A stretch of 64,000 nt of DNA from [Bacteroides] pectinophilus (GCA_025146925.1 CP102260.1:15001-79000); one strand, 5' to 3'; positions 10,977 to 20,433 are shown, numbered from the stretch's first letter. Made by a program: numbers and translations. Notes: a model not told the origin generated them from the sequence alone.

Positions 10977-11417
10977 GTGGATATAAGAGTTAATGAGACA
11001 ACCAGGGCGCAGAGTGTTGATAATACTTCTAAGGTAAGCAGCGGTGATGATTCATTTAAGTTTACGCTTATAAGCAACATTGAGGAAAAGGACCTCCAGC
11101 AGAAGCTCAGAACCATGATGGAGGATATCAATGAGCAGGGTGAGAAGATAGCCAGACACATGGATATTAAGGATATGCGCAGGTACAGGGAGCTGGTTAA
11201 GGGCTTTCTTAATGAGGTAGTAAGCCGCTCACATGAATTTTCAAGGGAGAACTTCCTTGACAGACGCGGAAGGCACAGGGTGTACGGAATAGTAAAGCTC
11301 GTGGATAAGAATCTTGATGACCTTGCGGGTGAGCTGGTTAAGGATGAAAAGGATCATATTGCAATCGTGAGCAGGATAGATGACATAAGAGGTCTGCTGC
11401 TCGATGTTACAACGTAG
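10977..11417 (+). CDS. yaaR: YaaR family protein (DUF327)
   Basis: A 146-aa, mostly helical, charged protein of the YaaR/DUF327 family, whose exact role is not established. It is identified by the conserved core around 'RDLVKGFLxEV' (here '[11 protein letters not shown]') and by position directly before holB and ricT, as in Bacillus. The start is GTG 10977, set by GGAGGTG at 10963-10969; an ATG five bases earlier is out of frame and stops at once. Confidence 0.82.
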   Translation: MDIRVNETTRAQSVDNTSKVSSGDDSFKFTLISNIEEKDLQQKLRTMMEDINEQGEKIARHMDIKDMRRYRELVKGFLNEVVSRSHEFSRENFLDRRGRHRVYGIVKLVDKNLDDLAGELVKDEKDHIAIVSRIDDIRGLLLDVTT

Positions 11418-11463
11418 CCGGACAGGCGTGACAGGCACTTTGTGCCTGCAGAATGGAGTTGAT

Positions 11464-12453
11464 ATGAACAGTTTTGATGAGATAATCGGACATGACAGGA
11501 TTAAGGAACATCTGCAGAATGCAATCAGGCTGGATAAAATCTCACACGCATATATCATTAACGGTGAGCAGGGCAGCGGCAAGAATATGATTGCCAGTAT
11601 ATTTGCAAAGACTCTGCAATGTGAGAAACATGGAACAAGTCCATGTAATGAGTGTCATTCCTGTATTCAGGCAGATTCAGGCAATCAGCCTGATATTATA
11701 AGGGTTACGCATGAAAAGCCTGCGAGCATAGGAGTTGAGGATGTCAGGGGGCAGCTTGTAGGTGATATCCAGATAAGACCTTATTCGAGCAAATACAAGA
11801 TTTATATTATAGATGATGCGGATAAGATGACGGTTCAGGCACAGAATGCGATACTTAAGACTATAGAGGAGCCGCCGGAATACGGAATAATCATGCTGCT
11901 CACAGAGAATGCCGACGGTCTGCTTCAGACAATTCTTTCAAGGTGCGTTAAGCTTGATCTCGGACCGGTTGAAGATTCACTTATTCAGAAGCATCTTATT
12001 GAGAAGTTCAGCATACCCGATTATGAGGCGAGATTTGCTGTGGCATTTGCACAGGGCTGCATCGGACGCGCAGAGTCGATAATCGTGTCAGATACATTTG
12101 TGCAGATGAAGGATAATGCAATGCATATTCTTAAGTATGTGCAGGATATGACGGTAAGTGAGCTTATTGATGCAGCAAAGAGCGTGTCGGGATATAAGAA
12201 TGATATCAATGATTATCTTGATTTGCTTGCAATGTGGTATCGTGATGTGTTACTGTTTAAAAGTACGAATGATGCCAACCTTCTTATATTCAAGGAGGAG
12301 CTTAAGACGATACGCAGTCAGGCATCGGTTTCTTCTTATGAAGGTTTACAGAATATACTGAATGCGATAGATAAGGCGAAGAGAAGACTTCGTGCCAATG
12401 TTAATTTTGACCTTACAATGGAGCTTATGTTCCTTACGATGAAGGAGAATTAA
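11464..12453 (+). CDS. holB: DNA polymerase III subunit delta' (HolB)
   Basis: A 329-aa clamp-loader subunit that helps load the beta clamp onto primed DNA. The N-terminus has the AAA+ fold of the DnaX/HolB family: P-loop GEQGSGK at 34-40, a four-cysteine zinc module (C53, C61, C64, C67), 'IIDDADKMTVQAQNAILKT' as the Walker B/sensor region, and the 'SRC' motif. ATG 11464 is chosen over an earlier in-frame start because it has a GGAG site and begins with the family's 'FDEIIGHDRIKEHL'. Neighbours yaaR and ricT support the call. Confidence 0.92.
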   Translation: MNSFDEIIGHDRIKEHLQNAIRLDKISHAYIINGEQGSGKNMIASIFAKTLQCEKHGTSPCNECHSCIQADSGNQPDIIRVTHEKPASIGVEDVRGQLVGDIQIRPYSSKYKIYIIDDADKMTVQAQNAILKTIEEPPEYGIIMLLTENADGLLQTILSRCVKLDLGPVEDSLIQKHLIEKFSIPDYEARFAVAFAQGCIGRAESIIVSDTFVQMKDNAMHILKYVQDMTVSELIDAAKSVSGYKNDINDYLDLLAMWYRDVLLFKSTNDANLLIFKEELKTIRSQASVSSYEGLQNILNAIDKAKRRLRANVNFDLTMELMFLTMKEN

Positions 12454-12493
12454 TGGCAGTAATAACAGCAGTACAGAAAGGTTTATATATATC

Positions 12494-13396
12494 ATGACAA
12501 ATGTAGTAGGAGTCAGATTCAGAAATGCCGGCAAGATATATTTTTTCTCACCGGGAAAGCTTGAGATCAGCACGGGACAGCATGTAATAGTTGAGACAGC
12601 AAGAGGCGTTGAGTACGGAAGTGTAGTGCTCGGACCGCGTGATGTCGAGGATGATAAGGTTGTAGCTCCGCTTAAGACGGTAATCAGAATCGCAACACCT
12701 GAGGATGATGAGACGGAAGCTAAGAACCGCGATAAGGAGAAGGAAGCATTCAGGATATGTCTTGAGAAGATTGCCAAGCATAATCTTGATATGAAGCTTA
12801 TAGGAACAGAGTATACATTTGATAATAACAAGGTTCTGTTCTACTTCACGGCTGACGGAAGAATTGATTTCAGGGAGCTTGTAAAGGATCTTGCATCCGT
12901 ATTCAAGACGAGAATTGAACTGCGCCAGATAGGTGTAAGGGATGAGACAAAGATTCTCGGAGGAATAGGTGTATGCGGACGTCCGCTGTGCTGCAGCTCA
13001 TATATGGCTGATTTTATTCCGGTTTCAATTAAGATGGCAAAGGAACAGAATCTTTCACTTAATCCAAGCAAGATATCGGGAGTATGCGGGAGACTTATGT
13101 GCTGCCTTAAGTATGAGGAGGATACATATGAGTATCTTAACAGCAGACTGCCGAATGTAGGCGATTTTGTTACAACACCGGAAGGACTTAAAGGCGAGGT
13201 TCACAGCGTTAACGTACTCAGACAGCTTGTCAAGGTAATCGTTACGGTTGACGGCGATGACAAGGATGTAAGGGAATATGCCGTAAAAGAGCTTAAGTTC
13301 AAACCTAAGCGCAGGAATGAGAAGCTTAATATCAATGATGATGAGCTTAAGGCGCTTGAGGATATGGAAAAAAAGAGAGAAAACCATATCAATTAA
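12494..13396 (+). CDS. ricT: RicT/YaaT, PSP1 C-terminal domain protein
   Basis: A 300-aa member of the YaaT/RicT family. In Bacillus subtilis RicT works with RicA and RicF, carries Fe-S clusters and promotes RNase Y-dependent mRNA maturation. The PSP1 domain spans about 60-145, and the two cysteine clusters (C161, C166, C167 and C198, C203, C204) that bind cofactors are intact. A charged tail ends the protein. It starts 40 nt after holB with no clear strong ribosome binding site. Confidence 0.92.
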   Translation: MTNVVGVRFRNAGKIYFFSPGKLEISTGQHVIVETARGVEYGSVVLGPRDVEDDKVVAPLKTVIRIATPEDDETEAKNRDKEKEAFRICLEKIAKHNLDMKLIGTEYTFDNNKVLFYFTADGRIDFRELVKDLASVFKTRIELRQIGVRDETKILGGIGVCGRPLCCSSYMADFIPVSIKMAKEQNLSLNPSKISGVCGRLMCCLKYEEDTYEYLNSRLPNVGDFVTTPEGLKGEVHSVNVLRQLVKVIVTVDGDDKDVREYAVKELKFKPKRRNEKLNINDDELKALEDMEKKRENHIN

Positions 13397-13410
13397 TTCA
13401 GGATTATGAG

Positions 13411-13445
13411 GCCGAAGGTGTTCAGAGATGATACCTCCGGCTTTT
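13411..13445 (+). terminator. Possible weak terminator or attenuator after ricT
   Basis: A 9-bp stem with one A-C mismatch (GCCGAAGGT at 13411-13419 with ACCTCCGGC at 13433-13441) is followed by four T. It lies between ricT and trmN6, so it may lower rather than end transcription into the next genes. Confidence 0.5.
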
Positions 13446-13467
13446 GTACAATATGGGATGGAGTTTA

Positions 13468-14217
13468 ATGGAACTTAAAGAGAATGAGAGAATTGATGAC
13501 CTTCAATGCCATGGGCGAATGCTGATACAGAACAAATCAATGTTCTGTTTTGGCATAGATGCAGTACTGCTTGCCAACTATGCGGTTGTGAACGAAGGCG
13601 ATGTATGCATGGATCTGTGTACGGGTAACGGTATAATTCCGGTGCTGATGGAGGCGAAGACAAAAGGAAAGCATTATACGGGACTGGAGATACAGAAGGA
13701 GAGTGCAGAGCTTGCAAGGAAAAGCGTTGAACTTAATAATACCGCTGACAGAATCGATATTGTAAATGATGACCTTAAGAATGCGGTTGCACTCTATAAG
13801 CGCGGAAGATTTGATGTTGTTACGGTTAATCCGCCATATATGAATGAGAATCACGGAATTGTCAATCCGTCTTCACCTAAGGCAATCGCAAGGCATGAGA
13901 TATGCTGTACGCTTGAGGATATTATCAGCACATCTTCAGCACTTCTAAGGGATAAGGGCAGATTCTACATGGTTCACAGACCGCAGAGGCTTGTACAGAT
14001 ATTTGAGCTGTGCCACAGCTACAGGCTTGAACCCAAAAGAATGCGGATGGTATATCCGTCATATGGGAAGAATGCCAATATGGTGCTTATTGAGGCTGTA
14101 AGGGGCGGCAATTCGCAGCTTACGACAGAACCACCGCTTATTGTGTATAATGAAGATGGCGGTTATACTGAGGATGTGCTCAGATACTACAGGGAAGGAG
14201 GAGAAGATGAGCGATAA
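13468..14217 (+). CDS. trmN6: tRNA1(Val) adenine-N6 methyltransferase family (TrmN6/YabB)
   Basis: A 249-aa SAM-dependent methyltransferase, probably modifying adenine 37 of a tRNA. It has SAM motif I 'DLCTGNGIIP' and the catalytic motif 'NPPY' of N6-adenine methylases. ATG 13468 is preferred: GGAG lies just upstream, although only 4 nt away. An ATG at 13453 and a TTG at 13444 are possible but less likely, since the latter is inside the T-run of the putative terminator. The 3' end overlaps rsmI by 11 bp, as expected from the Bacillus yabB-rsmI order. Confidence 0.85.
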   Translation: MELKENERIDDLQCHGRMLIQNKSMFCFGIDAVLLANYAVVNEGDVCMDLCTGNGIIPVLMEAKTKGKHYTGLEIQKESAELARKSVELNNTADRIDIVNDDLKNAVALYKRGRFDVVTVNPPYMNENHGIVNPSSPKAIARHEICCTLEDIISTSSALLRDKGRFYMVHRPQRLVQIFELCHSYRLEPKRMRMVYPSYGKNANMVLIEAVRGGNSQLTTEPPLIVYNEDGGYTEDVLRYYREGGEDER

Positions 14218-15067
14218 TATTACGGGACAGGGAATGCTTTATCTGTGTGCAACGCCGATAGGCAATCTTGAAGATATTACTTTCAGGGTTATAAGGACAT
14301 TGAAGGAAGTGGATCTTATTGCTGCGGAGGATACGCGCAACAGTATAAAGCTTCTGAATCATTTTGAGATAAAGACACCGATGACGAGCTATCATGAGCA
14401 TAATAAGGTTGAGAAGGCAAAGGTTCTTGTTGACAAAATGCGTGCAGGAACTAATATTGCACTTATAACTGACGCGGGAACTCCGGGAATCTCAGACCCC
14501 GGCGAGGAGCTTGTAAGACAGTGCCATGAAGCGGGTATACAGGTTACGTCACTTCCCGGGGCGGCAGCCTGCATCACAGCGCTCACCATGTCGGGACAGC
14601 CGACACGAAGATTCGTGTTTGAAGCATTTCTCCCATTCGACAAGAAAGAGAGGGCGGATGTTCTTGAAGAGCTTAAAAATGAGACAAGAACGATAATTAT
14701 ACATGAAGCGCCGCACCATCTTGCCGCACTTATAGACGAGCTTACAGGCGTGCTTGGCGGTGACAGGAGTGTAAGTATCTGCAAGGAGCTTACAAAACGC
14801 TATGAGAAGGTCTGGAAGACAACTCTTGAAGAGGCATCACAATTCTATAAGAGCCAGCAGCCGAGAGGCGAGTATGTGCTTGTGATAGCCGGAAGGGACA
14901 GACAGGAGCTTAAGCTTGAAAAGCAGAAGTCATGGGATGCAATGAGCATTCAGGAGCACGTGTCAATGTATGAAAATCAGGGTATTGACCGCAAGGAGGC
15001 TATGAGAATGGCAGCTAAGGACAGGGGAATATCCAAGAGGGATGTATATCAGCAGTTGTTATCATAA
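14207..15067 (+). CDS. rsmI: 16S rRNA (cytidine(1402)-2'-O)-methyltransferase RsmI
   Basis: A 286-aa tetrapyrrole-methylase-fold enzyme that 2'-O-methylates C1402 in the ribosomal P site. It shows the family blocks 'CATPIGNLEDITFR', 'AEDTRN', 'SYHEHN', 'DAGTPGISDPG' and 'FEAFLP'. ATG 14207 is set by GGAAGGAGGAG immediately upstream, inside the end of trmN6; translation is probably coupled. Confidence 0.95.
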   Translation: MSDNITGQGMLYLCATPIGNLEDITFRVIRTLKEVDLIAAEDTRNSIKLLNHFEIKTPMTSYHEHNKVEKAKVLVDKMRAGTNIALITDAGTPGISDPGEELVRQCHEAGIQVTSLPGAAACITALTMSGQPTRRFVFEAFLPFDKKERADVLEELKNETRTIIIHEAPHHLAALIDELTGVLGGDRSVSICKELTKRYEKVWKTTLEEASQFYKSQQPRGEYVLVIAGRDRQELKLEKQKSWDAMSIQEHVSMYENQGIDRKEAMRMAAKDRGISKRDVYQQLLS

Positions 15068-15085
15068 ATGAAACGGAGGCAGAAT

Positions 15086-15916
15086 ATGTTTAAGATTGGG
15101 TGTCATTTGTCAACATCTAAGGGATATGCCAATATGGCAAAGGAGATACACAGGCTGGGCGGCAACACATTTCAGTTCTTTACACGTAATCCAAGAGGTG
15201 GAAGTGCCAAGGCGATTGACCCGGCAGATATAGCAGAATTTCACGAATTGTGTGGCGAATACGGGATTGATGTAATACTTGCACATGCCCCATATACGCT
15301 TAACGCATGCTCCAAGGATGAGTCTACGAGAGATTTTGCCAAAAGGACGATGGCGGATGACCTGGTAAGAATGGAGCAGACACCGGGCAATCTGTATAAT
15401 TTTCATCCGGGAAGCCATGTGTCACAGGGCGTAGAGGCCGGAACGGAATATATTATACAAATGCTTAACGAGGTGCTCAGTGAGAACCAGTCAACAACAG
15501 TACTTCTGGAGACTATGGCGGGCAAGGGCAGTGAGATAGGAAGAACATTTGAGGAACTTAAGACGATACTTGACGGTGTAAAGCTTTCATCACATATGGG
15601 CGTGTGCCTTGACACATGTCATGTATATGATGCCGGATATGATATCGTGAATGACCTTGATGGTGTGCTTGCTGAGTTTGACAGGGTAATCGGGCTTGAC
15701 AGACTTAAGGCGGTACACATTAATGATGATAAGAATCCGTTTGCAAGCCACAAGGACAGACATGAGAAGATTGGCGAGGGTTCAATAGGCACGGAGGCAT
15801 TTGAAAGAATAATAAACCATCCTTCACTGAGGGAGCTTCCGTTCTATCTTGAGACACCGAATGAAGCGGAAGGATATGCAAAGGAGATTGCGCTGCTTAA
15901 GGGGCTTTACAGATAA
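15086..15916 (+). CDS. nfo: Endonuclease IV (AP endonuclease)
   Basis: A 276-aa TIM-barrel, zinc-dependent endonuclease that cuts DNA 5' to abasic sites in base excision repair. Metal-binding family blocks are present: 'HAPYTLN', 'NFHPGSHV', '[13 protein letters not shown]', '[13 protein letters not shown]', '[17 protein letters not shown]' and 'LETPNE'. ATG 15086 has ACGGAGG 6 nt upstream; the ATG at 15068, overlapping the upstream stop region, has no site of its own. Confidence 0.95.
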   Translation: MFKIGCHLSTSKGYANMAKEIHRLGGNTFQFFTRNPRGGSAKAIDPADIAEFHELCGEYGIDVILAHAPYTLNACSKDESTRDFAKRTMADDLVRMEQTPGNLYNFHPGSHVSQGVEAGTEYIIQMLNEVLSENQSTTVLLETMAGKGSEIGRTFEELKTILDGVKLSSHMGVCLDTCHVYDAGYDIVNDLDGVLAEFDRVIGLDRLKAVHINDDKNPFASHKDRHEKIGEGSIGTEAFERIINHPSLRELPFYLETPNEAEGYAKEIALLKGLYR

Positions 15917-15918
15917 TT

Positions 15919-16647
15919 ATGAAGATAACATATGTACATCACAGCTCATTTGCAATAGAATTCCCGGAATCAAAGAAGGTCCTTTTGTTTGATTATTTTA
16001 ACGGGGAACTGCCGCAATGGGATAAAGACTACAGAATCTATGTGTTTGCAAGTCACAAGCACTATGACCATTTCAGCAAGAAAATATTCAACTTTGCATT
16101 GGAATATCCGGATATAACGTACATTCTTGCCAAAGAAACACGGATGAATGAAAAATACATGGACAGATGGAATATTCCCATTGTGGCGCGTGACAGAATT
16201 AATTATGTCGGCAAGGACCGGGAATATGATTTTGACGATATTCATGTGACAACGCTTACGTCAACCGATTCGGGTGTTGCATTCATTATACGGACGGAAG
16301 GTAAGACGCTTTACCACGCAGGGGATCTTAACTGGTGGTGGTGGGATCAGTATACACCGCAGCAGGCGCTGCAGATGGAGAAGGATTTTAAGGCACAGAT
16401 AGACAAATTTGACAAAAACCTGCATATTGATGCTGCGTTCCTGCCGCTTGATATCAGGCTTAAGGAAGAGGGATTTTTCCGTGGCTTTGATTACTATATG
16501 CGACGCTGGGATATTAAGATGGCTTTTCCTATGCACTGCTGGGGAAGATTTGATGCGATAGAGAAGCTTAAGGCTATGCCGGTATCAGCTGAATACAGGG
16601 ATCGTGTGGTGATGATCCATAACGATGGTGAGAGCTGGGAAGTTTGA
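15919..16647 (+). CDS. Metallo-beta-lactamase-fold hydrolase (UlaG-like)
   Basis: A 242-aa protein with the metal-binding motif H46-K-H48-Y-D50-H51, a later 'HAGD' and a 'FPMHCWG' segment, so the full metal set of the fold looks intact. The substrate is unknown; relatives of this kind act on small-molecule esters or nucleic acids. It follows nfo by 2 nt and is likely co-transcribed. It is the last gene of this run. Confidence 0.8.
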   Translation: MKITYVHHSSFAIEFPESKKVLLFDYFNGELPQWDKDYRIYVFASHKHYDHFSKKIFNFALEYPDITYILAKETRMNEKYMDRWNIPIVARDRINYVGKDREYDFDDIHVTTLTSTDSGVAFIIRTEGKTLYHAGDLNWWWWDQYTPQQALQMEKDFKAQIDKFDKNLHIDAAFLPLDIRLKEEGFFRGFDYYMRRWDIKMAFPMHCWGRFDAIEKLKAMPVSAEYRDRVVMIHNDGESWEV

Positions 16648-16672
16648 CAATATGTGGTGTTAGTGGTAATTT
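16644..16672 (+). promoter_or_regulatory. Predicted promoter of the transglutaminase-RelA-MarR group
   Basis: TTGACA (16644-16649) stands 17 bp before TAATTT (16667-16672). The -35 is perfect and the -10 is weak. It begins in the last codons of the metallo-hydrolase gene. Confidence 0.45.
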
Positions 16673-16704
16673 TATGGTATATATAAGTGAATGGAGGGCG
16701 TGCT

Positions 16705-17421
16705 ATGAGAAGATTTGACAGAATATTAGGTATGGCGTTTGTGACACTGGCAGCAGCATTTTTCATAGGTATCAGTCCTGTAAGTGCAAAGGCTGAAGAA
16801 GTGGGGATAAGTTCAGACACAGAAGGTATGGCATATATTGACAGTGCCATTGCCAACATGGATAATGACGTTGAATTAGCATTCAGTCCGGAGGAAGTTA
16901 ACGTATATGCGCTTATTACTTATCTGAATCTTTCGGTGCATCCGATAACAGGAATTAATACATATCAGCAGATGCAGTATGCAGGGTATGGATGCTGGTA
17001 TTCAGACGATTATCTTAATATACAGTTTGACTGGAAGCTGACAATGGAGCAGGAGCAGATTTTTGACGCTACTGTAGGTATGCTTGCACCGTACCTTGTC
17101 GGACCGACTGAGTACGATACAATTAAAAATGTTCACGATTGGATATGTCTTACAACAGATTATGACGATGCTACGGTATATGGATTTGCGAGCAGACATT
17201 CGGGGTATAATGCACTGTTCGAGCATCTTGCGGTATGCGACGGTTACGCAACGCTCTTTCAGAAATTTATGGATAAATTAGGAATTCCGTGTTACTGTGC
17301 AACAGGCAATAATCATGCATGGAACATAGTCTGGTATAATGGGGCATGGTACAAGGTGGACTGCACATGGGATGACCAGGATTACGGAATCATTTACAAG
17401 TATTTTATGACAGGCATATAA
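16705..17421 (+). CDS. Secreted transglutaminase-like cysteine protein
   Basis: A 238-aa protein with a signal peptide (basic start, hydrophobic stretch, likely cleavage after SAKA near residue 31) and a transglutaminase-like domain with C178 ('VCDGYA'), H204 ('NNHAWN') and D219 ('VDCTWDD'). The triad is intact. Such secreted proteins usually act as proteases or peptidases on envelope substrates, and a cross-linking role is less common. ATG 16705 has GGAGGG 6 nt upstream. Confidence 0.8.
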   Translation: MRRFDRILGMAFVTLAAAFFIGISPVSAKAEEVGISSDTEGMAYIDSAIANMDNDVELAFSPEEVNVYALITYLNLSVHPITGINTYQQMQYAGYGCWYSDDYLNIQFDWKLTMEQEQIFDATVGMLAPYLVGPTEYDTIKNVHDWICLTTDYDDATVYGFASRHSGYNALFEHLAVCDGYATLFQKFMDKLGIPCYCATGNNHAWNIVWYNGAWYKVDCTWDDQDYGIIYKYFMTGI

Positions 17422-17454
17422 GACTAGTTATTGAGGCATGGAACAGGTAACGGA

Positions 17455-19323
17455 ATGAATCAGGATTATAATAAAGTTATAAACAGACATATAGATTTGG
17501 ATGACAACGATATCGAAACACTCAGACAGAAGGTATCGCAGATAACGGTGCCTGAGACGGTTGCGGACGATATGCGGGAGATTATAGAAGGACCGCTTAA
17601 CCGGTGCGGTATTTATCACAGAATTTTTTACCGCGTCAAGAGTGAAGACTCTATAGTAACAAAGCTTACGAATGTAAGTAAGAATTACAATGCATATCAT
17701 AAAATGCAGGATCTTATAGGACTCAGAATAGTACTGTATTATGTGGATGATATCAAGATATGCAAGGATCTTATCGAGAGAGAGTTCCCTGAGTGCGAGT
17801 GGGCTGTAAGCAGCCAGACAACATCGGAATTCAAATCCATGAAGACTAATGGTGTAATGTCACTGCCGAAGTATATTGCTGACAGAATATCTCCGCAGAC
17901 ATGGGAACTTCCGATTGACAAGACATTTGAAGTGCAGATAAGAACAATGGCTTTCGAGGGATGGCATGAGATTGAGCATGACATGCGCTACAAATATACC
18001 AAGATGTGGGAGCATGACGAGTCACGTCATTATGCGCGTAAGCTGAACAGTGTTCTTGCAACTCTTGAGCTTTGTGATGACTCAATAATATCAATGCTTG
18101 AAGAGATGGGTCATACCTATTACAAGGAAAAAGACTGGAACTCTATGATAAGGTGTCATTATCATCTGAGAATTACTCCGGATGACCTGCATCCTCAGCT
18201 TCAGGAGATTCTTGACGGGAATATATCGATTGGTAAGTTTATATATAAGCTTGAGAGAGCGGATTTTATAATGACGCTTATGGATTGCTACAAGGATATT
18301 GAGCTTAGCTCCAACAGCATAATAGCAATAATCAATGAACATTTTCTCCATAATAAAGAGATATCTGAGGCAGTTTCAAAGCTTGGGCTTCTCAAGGAAA
18401 AGTCTTACGAGCAGCCGAATCGTGAAAAGGCACTTCCTACGCTTACAAGATTCAACGTGTTCAGATCTCTTACGTATCTTAAGGAAAGCGATATTGATTC
18501 AGAACTTATATTTATGGCGGCAAGTGAGATAATACATAAGTGGATTATTGAAAAGTATGAGAATATTTTTCCGGGTATTCCGCAGGCACCGGATACATTT
18601 GTCCTTGATACGGTGGGATATAAGGTAAGCGAAAGTATTGACTGGGATGAACAGCTCATGTCAATAGAGGTTACGCAGCCTGATTCCAAGGAAGCCTGCA
18701 AGATGTGGTCTACTAAAGCGAAGATATATCCGTCAGGCAACAGGCTTGCACTCTGGGTACAGAATGATTTTTATGAGATAAAGTCCAACCATGGGCTTAT
18801 CAACAGTTCATCATTCTCAAGACCTTCATTTTATGGCCGGATTGCCGGTAAGATTGGTCTCGTGGACGGTGAAGAACTTCGTGGACAGGTGATTAAGAAG
18901 ACTGAAAAGCATTTTGACAGTCTTATGAAGCTCATTAATAATAATCAGAGGCGGTTCCCTATTGTGCTTATATCAGCGGCTAATACGGAATGGCTCAAGG
19001 AATTCAAAGAAGAGCTTTTTTCAAAGAAGGTAAGTTACTATGCGCATGTATTCATGGCAGATGAACCGCTTGCAGAGCTTGTCTCACGCCAGTATTCGGA
19101 GAATTATGAGACTATGAAGGATTCGATAAGGGTATTCTGGCCTCATGATACAATTAGGAACTCAAGATATCAGGCATATCCGCTTGAATATATTGAACAC
19201 TGTTCATTTGAGATGCACAGCCTTAAGGATAATGCAGATACGAGATACCGTAACATATCAGGAGCAGGAGCGTTCAGATTCCAGCTTGTGGCAGCAATAA
19301 GAGAGGAAAATGTGTCAGAATAG
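17455..19323 (+). CDS. RelA/SpoT-fold nucleotidyltransferase with long C-terminal region of unknown function
   Basis: A 622-aa protein. Residues about 25-200 match the (p)ppGpp synthetase fold: R60/K62 ('RVKSED'), D86 ('QDLIGLRIV') and E159 ('FEVQIRT') are present. The acceptor loop, normally NGYxSxH, reads N132-G-V-M-S-L-P138, so the guanine-stacking Tyr and the His are lost. There is no hydrolase, TGS or ACT domain. Residues 200-622 are unlike RelA; a segment near 505-545 reads 'FPIVLISAANTEWL' then 'YAHVFMADEPLAELV'. Function is therefore open: an altered-specificity pyrophosphokinase, a toxin-type enzyme or a regulator. The start ATG 17455 has only a weak AGG upstream. It overlaps the MarR gene by 14 bp. 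Confidence 0.75.
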   Translation: MNQDYNKVINRHIDLDDNDIETLRQKVSQITVPETVADDMREIIEGPLNRCGIYHRIFYRVKSEDSIVTKLTNVSKNYNAYHKMQDLIGLRIVLYYVDDIKICKDLIEREFPECEWAVSSQTTSEFKSMKTNGVMSLPKYIADRISPQTWELPIDKTFEVQIRTMAFEGWHEIEHDMRYKYTKMWEHDESRHYARKLNSVLATLELCDDSIISMLEEMGHTYYKEKDWNSMIRCHYHLRITPDDLHPQLQEILDGNISIGKFIYKLERADFIMTLMDCYKDIELSSNSIIAIINEHFLHNKEISEAVSKLGLLKEKSYEQPNREKALPTLTRFNVFRSLTYLKESDIDSELIFMAASEIIHKWIIEKYENIFPGIPQAPDTFVLDTVGYKVSESIDWDEQLMSIEVTQPDSKEACKMWSTKAKIYPSGNRLALWVQNDFYEIKSNHGLINSSSFSRPSFYGRIAGKIGLVDGEELRGQVIKKTEKHFDSLMKLINNNQRRFPIVLISAANTEWLKEFKEELFSKKVSYYAHVFMADEPLAELVSRQYSENYETMKDSIRVFWPHDTIRNSRYQAYPLEYIEHCSFEMHSLKDNADTRYRNISGAGAFRFQLVAAIREENVSE

Positions 19324-19768
19324 AATGCAGGATAATTATAATATACTCAATTCAATACTTGTTAATCTCTTTAACGATATAATGGGGATTGAGGAGAAGG
19401 CACTTATTGTTGGTGAGTTCTCCGATATTTCGGTTACGGATATGCATATTATAGAGGCAGTCGGAATCGGTGAACCGAGGACAATGTCCCAGATATCAAA
19501 GCTCCTTGATGTTACAATGGGAACGCTTACGATTGGAATTAACGGTCTTGTGAAAAAGGGCTATGTAGAGCGCAGGCGCGGCGAGAAGGATAAGAGAGTG
19601 GTATATGCCACACTTACTGATAAGGGGCACAGGGCGTATGCACACCATATGCATTTCCACAGGAACATGGTTGAAGCGGTGATGCGGGACTTGAGTGATG
19701 ATGAGGCAGAGATTCTTGTAAGGACACTTAAGAAGCTGGATGGCTTCTTTGAAGAGATAAAAAGATGA
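19310..19768 (+). CDS. MarR family transcriptional regulator
   Basis: A 152-aa winged-helix regulator. The DNA-binding region runs from about 55 to 115, with recognition helix near 'TMGTLTIGINGLVKKGYV' and wing 'RRGEKDKRVVYATLTDKG'. It overlaps the RelA/SpoT-like gene and is probably translated with it, so it may control this small operon. ATG 19310 has AGAGG only 3 nt upstream; ATG 19325 is an alternative start. Confidence 0.88.
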   Translation: MCQNRMQDNYNILNSILVNLFNDIMGIEEKALIVGEFSDISVTDMHIIEAVGIGEPRTMSQISKLLDVTMGTLTIGINGLVKKGYVERRRGEKDKRVVYATLTDKGHRAYAHHMHFHRNMVEAVMRDLSDDEAEILVRTLKKLDGFFEEIKR

Positions 19769-19836
19769 AAAAGCAGCAGGCTGCGATTGCGGTTATCGTA
19801 TAGATAATCATTTATAATCGTATTCTGCTGCTTTTT
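19768..19836 (+). terminator. Bidirectional terminator between the converging MarR and queT genes
   Basis: AAAAAGCAGCAG at 19768-19779 pairs with CTGCTGCTTTTT at 19825-19836 around a long loop. A-tract and T-tract flank the stem, so it can stop transcripts from both strands. Confidence 0.7.
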
Positions 19837-19863
19837 ATCAGTACTTAAAGTTATTGCTTTATA

Positions 19864-20370
19864 TTAATTGGCAACATTCTGTGTATCAGGGAAAATTACA
19901 CTTCTATAGCGGCTGAGCGCAAACAGAAGAATCATTCCGAGAATTCCGCATGAAATTACTTCTCCTGCACCGACAGTAATCATAAGATACCATATGGTTC
20001 CGGGAGCTTCGTAAACAAGTCTTAATACCCATGGGACAATGATTGTGTTGGCAACAATCGGAGGAACAGGCGCGAGCCACTTAAAACGGCGGAGCAGGTA
20101 TGTTCCGACAGCACCGATAAGTGTTGCGATTGTACCGAAGATGATGTCGTAGAGAGCACATCCTGTGAGTACATTGCTTAAGAAGCATCCGATTGCAAGA
20201 CCCGGAATGGCAGCAGGTGTGAAGAACGGAAGGATTGTAAGTGCCTCCGAAAAACGGACCTGAATTGCTCCGTTAGCGAGTCCGAGCATGTTGGCAAACT
20301 GTGTCAGCACAACATAAAGAGCAGCTATAACGGCTGCCTGAGTGATGAAAAGTACCTTTTTGTTTCTCAT
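19864..20370 (-). CDS. queT: QueT-family queuosine precursor transporter
   Basis: A 168-aa, very hydrophobic protein with about five membrane helices, of the QueT family (ECF-type substrate-binding component) that takes up queuosine precursors such as preQ1. Family marks are 'QVRFSEALTILPFF' and 'GxxxSNVLTG'. The preQ1-I riboswitch directly upstream supports the substrate. A shared ECF energising module, not in this window, would be needed. The start has AAGGAG 10 nt upstream, inside the riboswitch tail. Confidence 0.9.
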   Translation of the reverse strand: MRNKKVLFITQAAVIAALYVVLTQFANMLGLANGAIQVRFSEALTILPFFTPAAIPGLAIGCFLSNVLTGCALYDIIFGTIATLIGAVGTYLLRRFKWLAPVPPIVANTIIVPWVLRLVYEAPGTIWYLMITVGAGEVISCGILGMILLFALSRYRSVIFPDTQNVAN

Positions 20371-20380
20371 ATTTAGTTGT

Positions 20381-20423
20381 CTCCTTTAGTTTTGTTTTAC
20401 GAGTGGAAGGTCTCGAACACTCG
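20381..20423 (-). promoter_or_regulatory. preQ1-I riboswitch controlling queT
   Basis: Read on the minus strand, CGAGTG (20423-20418) pairs with CACTCG (20405-20400) around a loop starting TTCGAG. An A-rich tail with AAAACAAAACTAAAGG (20397-20382) follows, which is the preQ1-I layout; the tail closely resembles the Thermoanaerobacter tengcongensis aptamer. The tail merges with the ribosome binding site AAGGAG, so ligand binding should fold the H-type pseudoknot and hide the site (translational OFF). In the pseudoknot, CCTT of the loop could pair with AAGG of the tail; that pairing is an inference. Confidence 0.85.
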
Positions 20424-20433
20424 ATTCATTTTA

